Positions 1 through 21,893 of a stretch of DNA of 64,000 nt are shown piece after piece. The position numbers and the translations under genes were made by a program. Under the pieces are notes generated by a model. The model was not told where the DNA came from and searched no databases. It saw nothing but the letters and a program-made list of their open reading frames with translations. Within the stretch, counting starts at the first letter, position 1; each line of letters begins with the position of its first letter. The DNA is from Eleginops maclovinus (lineage: Eukaryota; Chordata; Actinopteri; Perciformes; Eleginopidae), in the NCBI RefSeq assembly GCF_036324505.1, contig NC_086350.1, forward strand, positions 14,760,032 to 14,824,031. The letters run 5' to 3'.

Positions 1-1498
1 GCCAGCACGCACGAGCAACTCAATGATCATTGCAGATATGCAGCCTTCGTTAATGTTATTTACACAGTGTAGTGTTTGATATGACACAATGTCAACTTCC
101 GAGCTATAGCTAACTGTAACGTTAAAAATGAGTTTCCCTTTCGTATCGTAAATAAAGGACTTAAAAGTACATTCTTTTTTTATTTGTGTGCTAGTTGTTT
201 TGTCACTGCCAACCGGAAAGTGAATAACCGTAGGTCCTTTAGGACGGCTAATATTTACACACTTCTGGGACAAAATAAGTTTACAGAGTAAAAATACAAA
301 GTTAGCATGTCACTGAATATTGCAAGTAAGGACCAGCTTTACCTGAACACATGATGTTGATGTTGACGATAACTCCTGACTAGCCAAATCCACACTCAAC
401 GAGATAAACTAACGCCTATTGGTCAAACTCAGATTTTTACCAAAATTACTTTACCAAAATAAAAGCATCCTAGGTCATTTTCACTGAAATTACCCATTAA
501 CGACGGATGAGACACTTTTATTTTGAAAGTGTCCAGCGGCTGCCTTGGTTACTTTATGAACAAAATTGAGTAGGCTAACCGATCATCACTAACATGTTTA
601 AAAGTACATATATACATCCTATTATATATTTCTATATAAATCTTTTGTTCCGGGTCTTGTTTCATTATTACGTTGGGGTCGTTTGATTGTATTGAGGGAA
701 CAAGTTTGTATTGTCCTTCCCCTGCCTTTGCACAAATCAAAGCCATAAAAGAGCAGAGCCCAGATCTGTGCCAGTCCTTATGGCCGAACATCAGTTGCTT
801 ACCTCACTAATATCCCTAATAGGAGCAAATACCAGCTGTAGGATAACACAATGTTGCATACAGTATAAGCTTCACATTAGAATGAATGGTGTTTTAAAAG
901 TTGAACATTGTAATGTAAATTAAATGCAAATTTAAATGGCAGTTGCTTTATTTCACCCCATGTGCGAAATCTAGATCCAAAAGTGAAGGTATAAAATCAA
1001 ATATATTTTCATACGTACGTAAGCAGACTATATTTGTGCATCCTTGTGGTATGTGCACATTAGAGTATAAATAGTAACACATTTAGAATTTAAGATTGTA
1101 GTTGAAAGATAGTAAATGTATCTCTTCATTCACTGTTTGCTATAGAAGTTTACTTTAAAAGGGGCTAATAAATATGACATTTAACAAGTGAAATAACTCT
1201 ACAGTTCCCAACAGCTCATTTATCTCCTCCTCCTTCAACCTTCTGTCAGATGAAAGAGACCTATAAAAACACTAATCATCTAGCCCCTCAAGGATATTCC
1301 TAAATGCATTGTAAGGTATCAAGTTAAGAGCTTGAAGGGAAAACCGGAAATATTTGAAGTGTTTACAGCACAAGTGGAAAAAAGAAGGAAAGGGGTTGAA
1401 AACTCACCCAGAGTTTCAAGCACTGTCAACCCTTTTTTATGAAAAATTAGCTGTGACACTTCTGAAATTGCAAATCATGGGCTGCTACTGTGTATGAA
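1..1498. other. Non-coding, no gene supported
   Basis: AT-rich unique sequence. Short ORFs here have no recognisable domains and no convincing exon structure. A start codon followed by a splice-donor-like site near 343-352 on the minus strand was considered and rejected as too short to support. Confidence 0.6.
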
Positions 1499-7224
<5,726 letters not shown>

Positions 7225-8304
7225 AAACATGCAATGATTACATTTTATACATCCACCTTTGCTATAGTAAAACAGTGACTTTGTGTAAGCAAGCAGGAAA
7301 AAATGTGACGCCAGCCAGTCACGTTGTACTATCTTGAGTTTGAGTGGCATTCTTAAGCCTCTGCAGAATATACAAACAAAGCAACCCTTCAGCAGAGTCA
7401 ACCAAGACATACACGGACAAGGACATGTGCAAACACAGACACACACACGTAAATATAGTGACACACATACACAAAAATCCCGGGTGATAAAGAGATTGGG
7501 GGAGTTGCCAAGGAATGTCTTTGTTTGAGCTCTGTACAGGATTCAAAGAGGGAGAGGGAGAGAGAGATCAACCAGGAATGAGTCTGGACAACCAGGATGT
7601 AAGAGAGTAGATTGATGGGTCCCATTTTTGCATGGATGCCCTCTCAACATGCTGCTGAAATTATATTACCAAGTGTTTCTCAAAACCTACTCTGCCTAAG
7701 AAGTGCTCCTGTAAAATTAACTATTTTGACTCAACCTAGTGTTACAATTGTATGCATGTGTTGAACTTTTAATCCACTTGATTTATTTGACAGCTCCATT
7801 TGTAAATCATGTGTCAGATAAAAATGTGACAAATGAAACAGAATAAGAAAACGCTGCAGTTGATCAAGGTGGAATTGATCAAATTAATCATTGGTATTAA
7901 TCAATTATAATATATTGACTTTGATATGGTTTCTAAGGTCAAAATATGAAGGTTTAATTCTAAATAATGTACACAATCTGCACGATTTGCTGACACTACT
8001 GCACATTTTATCTTTAGAAAAGTGTTCAATGAAACACACAGCCCATTGACTTGTGAGCCATACCCTATGCACTGGTCTGCCAGCATCTTGCTAAGATAGT
8101 ATTTAGAGGAAAAAGATAAAGAGAGACAAAGGAATAGTATGAGGAAGATTCAGGGGTAGCTTTAGCAGCTTTGGTTATCTTATTCTGCCGAGTGCCTTGT
8201 TGCATCTTTGGGGACATTGAAATCAAAAGCATTGAAAAGTCCTAGCAGGTCCTGTTACATAGACAGATATGCCTCTGACACCTCCCCTGTGTATCTGTGT
8301 ATCT
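7225..8304. other. Intergenic, no gene seen
   Basis: Unique sequence with a GA-rich patch near 7549-7567. No coding exon could be supported on either strand. Confidence 0.6.
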
Positions 8305-8461
<157 letters not shown>

Positions 8462-10897
8462 GCTGCTGGACTGACATGGGTGCATAGTGATAAGTTCTCT
8501 TATAGCTGTCATGTATTTGAATTGCCATGTGCATAAATGCGTGTGTGTTTCAAAATGTTTTTGTGTGCTTTTGTGTTTTCATTTATCCCCTTGAATGTCC
8601 ATGGTAGAACCCTTATCCGAATCTTCATGCTGGTGCATAAGCTTATTAAAGTCAGTGGTCCCAGCAGTCCGGCGCATCAAAGAGTAGCAATTACCATCCA
8701 TTTTACAAAGACAGTGATATGGAAGTGTAGTTCTGCTTTGTATCCTTTTAACCAGGGTTTGTCACACTGTGGAGTGCTCTGATGAGCCTAACATGGCATT
8801 GATTAACCTGACTAAAGAGACAAAGTACTGGCAGAAACTGTATTCCCCTCATCAAGTTATATAATACATTAATTATGTAAATAATTAAGGTTATTGATAG
8901 AGTCAATCGTACTGTTGTGTTACAGAACTGTACACATTCATTAAGTAATCTTCCATGTCAAAAATATTGCAATGAATGTCCAAGACAGTGGACAAACCTC
9001 AAGGTCTGCTTCTTTTTGCTTTGTCTCTCTCTTTCCTTGAACTTGCTGCAGAGCTTTCACCAGGTCGCTATGGTAACTTCAGTTTCCTGCCAAGATCACA
9101 TCCAATGCACCAAATTTGACATTCCTCTTTCCTACAATTTTTCTTTTTCCTCTCCTGTCGTTCGTTCAATCAAACCTTTCCATTCCCACCTCTCTCTGAC
9201 TCACCTGGTTGTCGAGGAGCACAAAGCGTATCAGTAATCCACCTTAGACTCCAGATGACACCAGTTAAGCTCAGATAGCCCTCAGTGCTCATCTGCCTCA
9301 ATCTTCCTCCTAACTCACAAAGTGATTCAGTGATGTGTACCCTTTCTTGAAGCATGAGGAGATGTTTTTCTCCATGTGGCTTCCTAAATACTCTCAATTC
9401 CCCTCAATGTCAATTAATGTAGCATATGTTGAACATTATAAAATGCACTTTATTTCCTGTTGAAATAAACTAATATTAAACTTTCCAAAGGAAAAGCCTG
9501 CTTTTACATTCAAAAGTAAACAAGCCAGAACCTCATCTCATATGTGAAAACACAGAGAGCATGAGAGTGTGCTTTTGGGAGTGTAATTACCCCTGTTAAT
9601 AGGTGTAATTGTGTCAGATGTTTGGGGATTAGAGCTCCAGTCAAAGTTTGATTATTGAGGCGTTTCTCTTCACTGGTTTTTCAGGGTGAAGGATTCTCGA
9701 GGGTCTCCTCTCCAACAGGGAAATCACACTTCTTGCACCGAGCCTCGAAACCAAGCAACCTTTAAGTCACTGACTGTGTTGGGCAAAGTACAATAGTTCT
9801 TATTTACTCAATTTAGTTTATTGGAACTCTGAAAAATAGCACAAAATTGTTTGTGGCCAGTCATTGAGGTTCTTAAGAGCATTGCTGTGTCTGAGTTTCC
9901 GGCTCCAACAGTAATGAGTATGCATTGAATTTCTTTGCAGTTGCTGTTCTTAATATGTATGTTAGAGGGAAGTTTTTATAGCATAACTAAATCCAGAAGA
10001 AAAACCTTCTTGAGTGCACAGTTAAGTTGAAATTATTCTGTCTTTGTTCTCATCCTCTGTATTTATCTGCCCTTCTTTCCACTGTCATCACACTCTGAAA
10101 TTTGTATTAGTGAATACCAAGGCCTACTATCGAATGCGGTTTTTGGTGTAACATCATTTCAAATAGTCTGCAAAAAAGTATTTGGGGCAAGTCAAGGTCA
10201 AACATTGTCTAACTTTCTGGTTTAGCAAGTTTAAACTTTATGTTTTGTGCTGAAAATGCATTCATAACCTTGCTCTAAACTACTTAAGTAGCAAAGAGGA
10301 AAAGGGTAATAATAAATACAATTGAAATTATCAAGACTTTCAATGACAAAGATTTAGCAAGGGACCACAGTCCCTCACCAAAGAGGGGTTGGTCATTTGT
10401 GATGGAAATTTTCTTTAAGAAATGAACATATATCAATGACATTTAAATCACCAAAGATCTCCGCAACTCTCGCATTAGCAAGTATAATTAGTCCCACAAT
10501 ATAGGATAAGAATGTTTTTAACAGCAGTACATTTTCAGTGAAGGTTGTGCTTTGACCTAACTGTCTAGTGCTGTCACTTAGCAACAAATGCTGTACAGGA
10601 CATTCAGAGGACAGAAACAGACTGAGGGACGCATTAAATAAAAGACACAGCCAGCACTGACCTACACACGCAGCAAAAGTTTCCCATGAGCATCTGTTCT
10701 AAAAGCAAGCCACATACTGAGGTCAAAAGGAAGACGAACTGACTGATCTCACAAATTCATACATACACATATGCAAGACAGAACCATTTGTTCTAATGTA
10801 GTCTGAAAACCACCCTTACATGCAATCACATTATTTAAACAAGCCCTCTTTCTCTTTTCTGTCCAATTCTCTGTCCCTCTTCTATATTACTCACTCA

Positions 10898-10899
<2 letters not shown>
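8462..10899. other. Intergenic, no gene seen
   Basis: Unique sequence. It contains a small AT palindrome at 8869-8888 (8-bp arms, 4-nt loop). No ORF with recognisable protein features. Confidence 0.6.

Positions 10900-10967
<68 letters not shown>
10900..10967. repeat. (AC)n microsatellite
   Basis: A perfect AC run of about 34 units preceded by three CACT units. Confidence 0.97.
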
Positions 10968-10969
<2 letters not shown>

Positions 10970-13104
10970 AATTCCACCATAGTTTTGTGTTTTTGGCTGA
11001 GTTTGGGAATGTTGAGCCACAGAGAGCTGGGAGGAGGGACGGAACAGACCTGCTGCCTCTGAATGGATAGTATGGACCTCTGCCCACGAAGTCTGTCCAG
11101 CAGCCACTGCTGGCAGAGCAGAGATAGATAATGAGGTCACAACTTGAGCCCAGATCTGATAAAGAGAAATGCATCTGAGAGATGTGACAAGAAAGATTAA
11201 TCAGGACAGTGAGGCTGTGTTAGCCTTGCCCAAATATGGATTTCAAGATCTAGAGTTAATATTTTGATTGCAAAGCATTAACCTGTTCTACTTCCCTGAT
11301 TGTGAGAATATGTGTCTAATTCAATGGATCAAGGACCAATACACAGGGAAAAACTTACACAAACTGACAACTATGCAACCATGCAATACATTAAGGAAAA
11401 TCCATATTTTCCCAGTTCGGGATCAATATAGTAATTCTTATCTTACTTGATATTCCTTTGAGACAGAAAACTAAGCATCACTGATTCATCCATGCACACA
11501 GGCTCACACTCTAAAACAGACACACAAATTCTGTAATTATTTATTTCAGAAATAGTTGGATTTGTTTTTCCCCTTGAAAAAGAAATCCAACTGGAAGGCC
11601 AGAAGAGCAGTAATGAGTTTCTCTGTTTTCTTTGCTTTTGGCCAGCAGCTGAATCGTGATCAGTGAATGTGCTACCAAGGCACAGAGCGGGGCGAAGGAA
11701 CTGCATCTTTTTCTCACTGTATGCAGAGGGCAAGACTTCAAAGACGTACCCTTACAACCCAGTTTCAACACTGTTAATTAGGTTAGGCCATTTATATAAA
11801 AACAAAACACAATAATTTAATCAAAAATGTAATATCTTTCAACAAAAGGCTGCAACCATCACATTCACATCATTATACTCATTTACCTCCATTTGTAATG
11901 GCTAAGCATTGTTGATATTGCGGATGATGAAAGAATAACAGCCGTATTGTTTTATATGATCCCCTGTGGTTCTCTGTAATTGCATTTTCTCCTGTCAGTG
12001 TGTGTTTGTGTGCATATTTGAGCTTAACTGTTTTTTTGTCTGTTCTTTTGTCTGTTTCTATGGGCGCATGGCGGTCTATCCTCTCCATCTAACAGATCTG
12101 ATTCTGCCTATTTACTCATATCTATGTTACAGCTTTTCAGACAATCAGACTCTACCCTATTTCTATTAGCAAAATCCCCAGTAGCAAAAGCCAAGAGACC
12201 TTGTTCCACATCTCTGCAGCATGCAAATTGTCAGTCCTCAATCAATGTCCAACAGTGCCTTTTAACACCTCTGAGCCCAACCACATAGAGGCCCATCAGT
12301 TCTTTTTGCATTTAAACAGCAGGTTATAGTCCTCCATGAGCTTCATAACTGCTCAATCCTAGCTCTCAGCAATTATAATAGAGCTTCTTAATTGGGTTAA
12401 CCACTGCTGAGTGCCAGGGGCTGCTAATAAGTGTGCAATGGGTGAATGTAAAAAGTTACACATCCAAAAAAACAAGTGGTTACAATCACAAAAATCTCTC
12501 TTATAGTGATAACAATGAACCAATAGAACAACAGGTCATAGATAAATGAGTGTCATTCATTGTACAACATTAAGTTACGTTGAAAATATACACTAAGCTG
12601 AATCTGCAGAGTGAAAGACTTGCAGCAAAGCTTTCCAAACAAACTCCCGAAGGCACAGCGGTGTGTGAAATGCTATACATACTGCAGAAGGGTGATAGAG
12701 CATCAGCCCGCCTATTTGCATAACCCAAGGTACAACCTTGTGTTGAGTTGTTGTCACGGCAGGGAGTGCAAGCACTTGACTGCACCCTCTCAAGCATATA
12801 GAGCCCATTAGAGGGTAAAACCTGCATGAAATAAAGGCCAGATTGTGCATTTTCACTTGAGCTCTACCAGCACAGGTGGAGCCCTGTTGCTTGCTCAGCT
12901 GCTCCTTGACTTCCTGTATAAAGTCAATCTAAGTTATGTAGCCCAAAGTCACAAATGTGTCTAAAAAATATATATATACTGTAAAAACGACACACATGCT
13001 TTGAATAACTATGTGGTTTTTCAGGTTTTGTTCAACCTTAAGGGAGTTAGGGCTGATTTTATACCACAACCTTACCCATGTCAGTCACAGCCATGTATAC
13101 TTTT
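10968..13104. other. Intergenic, no gene seen
   Basis: Unique sequence without recognisable coding, RNA or repeat features beyond short homopolymers and a TA run near 12968-12979. Confidence 0.55.
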
Positions 13105-13285
13105 CTTTATTCTTTATTGTTGTTACTGTAAATATTCTTCTCTCTTTTTGCACTATTTTATTTATGTTATTTGCACCATGTATGTTGAGTTGTTGGAGGA
13201 GCATGGGACATAAGATTTTCATTGCCAACATATACGCTGTATCTGCTGTGCATATTACAAATAAAACCTTGAAACCTTGAAACCT
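13105..13285 (+). mobile_element. LINE 3'-tail-like fragment
   Basis: The stretch is T-rich, then reads through a TTTGCACTATTTTATTT-like segment, a 'gggacataagattttcattgcc' style segment and a final AATAAAACC followed by tandem CCTTGAAA units. That order resembles the 3' ends of fish non-LTR retrotransposons. No coding part is present. Family assignment is uncertain. Confidence 0.4.
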
Positions 13286-14149
13286 ATACACAGATATATG
13301 CTACACCACGTAGTAACATGATTCATGCAATGGTGCTCTGATTGAGAACATTCCATCCTAATAGAGTTTGAGTGTTTGCCATGACAACGGCTTTGAGTTA
13401 ACCAACAACAGACGTTAAATGCACGTTCCTGTGTGCTAATGTCATGCTGGGATGTTTGTAATATCACGTCATAATCAATAGCTTTATTAAACCTCTTGTT
13501 ATATTGATCAACATGTACAATAATTAAACTTCTAATCTAGCATTTATGTGACAAATTGAATAAGTTGCTTGGCCAAATGAAATCAATGATATTACATCTG
13601 ATGCTTTGTCCATCGAGGCCAGGTAGGGTTGCATTAACCTGAAGTGTAACCAAGATGAATGCAGAGATAGGAAAACGACACATGAAAGCAATTAGAGGAA
13701 GATGAGATTATAGCAGGGACGGTTTACTGGAGTGCATTTTTGAGGTCATGCTAATGTTAAATGTTGAATCAATCCTGGAAGATGTAGGGATAGAGGGCAT
13801 ACACATAAAGCAAGAGAAAGCGATGAAGATACGAAATGACAGTGAAAATGAGAGAGACAGCAAAGCCGGTGGCAAAGTCAACACTGTCATTACAGCGTGG
13901 ATTAGATCAGCAGGAGGGGTGAACTGGGGTGCAGAGACGCTCAACATCCCAGAACTCAACTAAGAGGCTCATGACCTTCATTAGTTAACCAGTAATGCTA
14001 CTGGGACCCAGTTATCACATGACCCTGAAAAAGTAACACAAAAACCAATAACGTCATGATCAGTATTACAAGAGTAAGACGGTAGCCATATAATACACCC
14101 CCTGTTGTGTTAATAACTTTGCAATACGTATCTGGCTGCTATACTTTTA
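13286..14149. other. Intergenic, no gene seen
   Basis: Unique sequence. Overlapping sense and antisense ORFs at 13708-13963 have no family signature and no splice support. Confidence 0.55.
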
Positions 14150-14303
14150 TTTATGTGTATTTTGTAAATTGTTGGATTCTTGTATATATATTTTTTTAGT
14201 ATCTTGGGTGTAATATTAAGCTGTCTTTGGTTCTTTCTGCTCTCATAATGAAAATGTCCTCTCTGTGGGACGATTAAAGGTATTCTGGTTCTGATTCTGA
14301 TAC
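14150..14303 (+). mobile_element. LINE 3'-tail-like fragment
   Basis: A T-rich stretch is followed by a 'ctctgtgggacgattaaagg' segment ending in short TTCTGA repeats. This is the usual look of Rex/RTE-like LINE 3' ends in fish. It is only a tail, with no reverse transcriptase sequence. Confidence 0.45.
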
Positions 14304-14369
14304 ACTAAGTTGCATTTCTAATGCTAGATAACAGTAGCATCCCTGGAATAGTGATTCTGCTATATGTGA

Positions 14370-14408
14370 TATCATACAAGCTAAAAAGATATTTTAGCTT
14401 GTATGATA
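14370..14408. repeat. Perfect inverted repeat, 17-bp arms, 5-nt loop
   Basis: The left arm at 14370-14386 is exactly complementary to the right arm at 14392-14408. A short AAAAAGATATTT motif spans the left arm and loop and recurs directly after the right arm, which suggests a local template-switch duplication. Confidence 0.9.
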
Positions 14409-17400
14409 AAAAGATATTTCATGGTTTACTGTACTGCCCTATTAAATGCTGTCAATGTTGGTGAATTTGAATTCATTAGAGATTAAGGCTTAACATCAAC
14501 AAAAACTTTTATCAATTCATATATTATTTTACTTCTTAAGCATGTTTTTTTTTAAAAGTATTTAGCAATATACAAAGTAAAAAGGATCTCTCGCAATCAA
14601 TCTACAATATGTACTGCCTGCATGTTAAAGCTTCAGTAATGAAGATACTGTACTATGGAGTACAGCACTGACAAGGACCATGCCGCTGCCTAATAAATGC
14701 TTTTTCTTAGTAAAGTGTGCAATCTGTATACTTATTTTACTTCTTCTAATGAGCTAATGATATCAGTCAAGATGTTAAAAAAAAATGTATTGCAAGAGAC
14801 ATTAATCATGCTGTTTCATAATTCCCCCTTTATTATGTATGATCAATTATTTAACTAACTAAATCAAAGCTCTGAACCTTGTGAGTTTCTGTGTGGTGTC
14901 ACATTCAAGAGATCGTATCACGCTGTAGACTGAGCAAAATGAATATATCAGATACTATCTTTAGGAAGAAGAAGATGAACATCCACTCAAGTCTAAGAAT
15001 ATACAAAACGCCAAAATGTGTTATGTCGTCTTCCCGGTCTCTTTGATCACCCCGTCCCGTAATAAATCAATTCTAGTAGTATTTTCAAGAGACTGTAGTG
15101 CGCTAAATCACATTGCTCTCAAACAAAAGAATATACTTAAATCAAATTACACTTACACTTTGATTTCAGGTGTACCACTGGATGCTCTTTTTCCAAAATG
15201 TACAACAATAGCTCAGCTGATTGTTGTTTCCAACAGTGAAGAAATCCAGCTGGAGTGAATTTCAGTGTTAGAGTCTAGTTTCAGTGTCCCAGTAGCACAC
15301 ACACACACACACACTCAGTGTTTAACCTCCCACAGTGACTGCCCATAAGTTCAGTGACCCCAGTCTTGGTGTATTTTGCAGTTCCCTACCATACGTTTCT
15401 GAAATCCTAACAGGGACGAATGATGCGTGGGAGAGGGCAGAGGGGATCTGAAAGTGACAGATGAGTCTCACTCATGCCCCAAAGTGCTCGTCTCATCCTT
15501 GATAGGGGGTTAGAGACAAACAGTCAATCATTCTTGGCTCTGGCTCTCTTTGTAGGCATCTATCAGCCAATGAAGGGTGACAGAGATGGCACAACTTAAA
15601 AATTCACCTTAAATGTCCAGAGAAATAAACATCATCTCAGATGGAATAAGATAATTGTTCTGTGTTAAGTCTAAATGATTATTGTGAAGCTAAAAAAGAT
15701 TGGAAAAACCTGATAAAAACTAGATACAACCTGTATGGGGTGTGTAATATTGTTGAGCCAACGAATAGCTTTTTCATATGTGCACCATTAGCTTTTTTTA
15801 ATGGTTGTTTTTTCACTATGAAACTGCTGAGGATAATTAAATTGAGCAAACCACACAGCAAATACAAGTGAAACACAAGTCAGATTAATGTTTATACAAC
15901 TTTGCATAACTGCTTTAAAACTGGCACAAGCTATGAGGGTTATTTCAATTTTGACTCTGACAATTGAAGTCTGTTAGTGTGTGTATGTCTGAATACGCAG
16001 TTGTATATGTGTGTTTTCGCTACACATGTATATCTGTGTATCTGTATCTCACACTGGGGCTTGATCATTTCCTTAATCATGAAAGGATTCTCAGAGGGAG
16101 AGACTGTAATATAGCAAATGACTCTGCCTTCCACACATAACGATGACAGATATTAGTATGGGAGATTATTAGAAAGACATCCTCCTAAATTAAACTGCAG
16201 AATACCGAGCACAATGAGGGTTTTCCCTTCCTTGTTCATTTTTCTTCAGAGGAAATGTAAGTTGTTGTAAGGAATGATGTACTAATTTTTGAATTTAAGA
16301 AGGACTGTTGGTTGGATATGTTTTACTTTTGGACAGAGCCGGGCTAGCTGTTTCATCCGCACCTCCAGTCCGTATGCTAATCTAAGATTATTGTCTCCTG
16401 GCTGTGGCTTCACATTCCTCATGAGAGGGGTATTGATTTTCTCATCTCACTTTCCACAAGAAAGCAAAAAGGTGTATTTCCCAAAGTGTCAAACCATTTC
16501 TTTAATTATATAGATTATGATGAAGTTGTTTTCCACAGACACTCACAGAAAAGGTTGCCAGGTGTTAAAGGGAGAACACTCCTGAGAATAACAAAGTGAA
16601 AAACATTCAAATCATCCTCATAGAACTTGCACATATGTTTATAATTGCCAGACATTTCTGCATTTAGATGCTTAAAAACATTCTGAATATCATCTTGCAT
16701 CTCTGCTGTGAGATTTAACTAGCTGTCTGCAGCCGTGCTAGTGACCAAAGAGACAGAGAGTCATTAGTGTTTCCCTCCTCACTGTACTGTATATCTCCTC
16801 AGTGCTTGAGGGAGAACGTCATTAGCATCTCTCCCTGTCTGACGGGGAGTCAAAAGAGCATCTGCCTCTTTTCTGTTGGTATCACATCCTCTATCACTCA
16901 TCCCTCGAGGCCCCTTTGCCATTTGTTGACCTGCCAGCATTCGTTTGGCCAATCACAAACGTGGAGGTCCTGGTTTTATTTCACTGGCGGAGCATGTGGG
17001 TCAAACACAGACAATCCTCCGTAGGAGGCTGTTACCCTTGCAATATTTGCAGGGCAAACACATGGACAGATCTAAATGCTTTTGATCACCTTTATGACTA
17101 CATTACCAGCAGCCTGGGAGTCATTTGCTGAGAACAGAGAGACTGATTCAGGCTTGAAAAGTCTGTTCCTATGCGGGAACAGGAACACAGGCTTACAGAC
17201 CTGTACTGCATGTTCAATTATGAAGGTACTTAGAATTCAAATTTGGACCTACAGTATGTTAACAAAGGAAGAAACACCAATTCAACACTCAACTGTTAAA
17301 AAGATCATCACAGTGGTATCTTGATTGCATGTACTTTTTGACAGTAATTTTTAGCTTAATCTCCTCTTGCAGCTAGTAGCTAACACAGTCTCTACTGCAT

Positions 17401-17539
17401 GCAAAGACAGAATCATGAAATGTTAGAAATCTTTTTTTGGGCACAGTATGTACATGTTTTGAAGATTGAAACAGTGGTCATCTTCTTAGACATACAATCG
17501 GAGGATGAAACCCTCTTTTCTAGTCACATACATGCACAC
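14409..17539. other. Intergenic, no gene seen
   Basis: AT-rich unique sequence with a short CA run at about 15298-15314. ORFs of 60-85 codons have no recognisable features. Confidence 0.55.
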
Positions 17540-17811
17540 AGCAGAGCACACACAGTGAAATTGGTCCTCTGCATTTAACCCATCCTAGTATAGGAGCAGT
17601 GGGCAGCTATTGTGCAGCGCCCGGGGAGCAATGGGGAGGGGGGATTGGAGGTGTCCGGTGCCTTGCTCAAGGGCACCACAGCAGGGCCTAGGAGGTGAAC
17701 TGGGACCTCTCCAAGTAGCAGTCCACTTTCCATATTTCAAGTCTGTCCGGGGACTTGAACCGGCGACCCTACGATTCCCAGTCCAAGCCCCTACTTACTG
17801 AGCCACTGCTG
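17540..17811 (-). mobile_element. tRNA-derived SINE, minus orientation
   Basis: Read on the minus strand, the element begins with an RNA polymerase III A-box-like segment (complement of 17790-17805) and, about 30 bp on, a B box GGTTCAAGTCC (complement of 17751-17761). A conserved SINE body follows, with the 'accctgctgtggtgcccttg'-type core and a GCGCTGCACAATAGCTGCC-like segment. This composition is familiar from many percomorph genomes. The tRNA-like head lacks a full cloverleaf, so it is not a functional tRNA gene. Confidence 0.85.
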
Positions 17812-21062
<3,251 letters not shown>

Positions 21063-21792
21063 GTTCTACATCCTAATATTCCTCGCAATCTCCCACCTGA
21101 GAAGGGACGCGTCTGTCACTCATGTCAATGAGATTTCTGGGTATTTAACAGTCTACGAGTCAGTCCTCCTCAGCCTCAAATTGATCTCATCTAAAATTGA
21201 GCCAAAAAACACCATTTACATATTCATGATGAAACGGAACAATGCTGACGAGTTCTGATGAAGGTCACCTTCAAGAAAAGCTGCAACTGATTTCAGCTGA
21301 TCATTGTAAAGTGCTGTTCGTACAGACAGAGGTAGGCAAAAGCAGAACTGCTAACAGAAATCCAATACAGAGACAGAGAAAGGCTGGATGTTTTAAAGTT
21401 TTGAAGCTGTATTAGTTTGAAATTGGGAAACATTAAGGCAAATGTGGTGTTAATTGAATCATTAATGTAATGGCTATGACTTCCTTAATTCTAACTATTT
21501 AATGAATTACATTTGTATTTCCAGCCGTGCTTTTCCTCTTTTATCTTTAATCCGCTTTAAGCTTATGCACCCCTTACCTTTCCACCTCTTTGAATATGTT
21601 TCTTTTGCGTGTCTTTATACTATCACGACTTTATCCCCATGTGAAACTATTTTCCTTTTCTTCGAAAAGACAGTTTTATTTTGCAGCAAGAACTAGATAC
21701 ACGTATCCATCTGTTTCACCTGGGACCAAGTAAGACTTTGTTGTCATAAAAGTAGATGCTGAATTTGGGGAGGGAAAACACGGCACTAACCT

Positions 21793-21794
<2 letters not shown>

Positions 21795-21888
<94 letters not shown>

Positions 21889-21893
21889 TGTGT
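21795..21893. repeat. (TG)n microsatellite
   Basis: A perfect TG run ending in GCGCGTG. Confidence 0.97.

Noticed and set aside
343..352. Possible first coding exon on the minus strand (ATG plus three codons, then CAG-GTAAAG donor)
   Set aside because: Only ten coding bases, ordinary start context and no downstream exon inside the window. Such a combination is common by chance.
8869..8888. AT-only palindrome TTAATTAT-N4-ATAATTAA
   Set aside because: Short and AT-only; expected by chance in AT-rich intergenic DNA.
17740..17811. tRNA gene
   Set aside because: A and B boxes are present but the cloverleaf is degenerate and it is joined to a SINE body, so it is a tRNA-derived retroposon.
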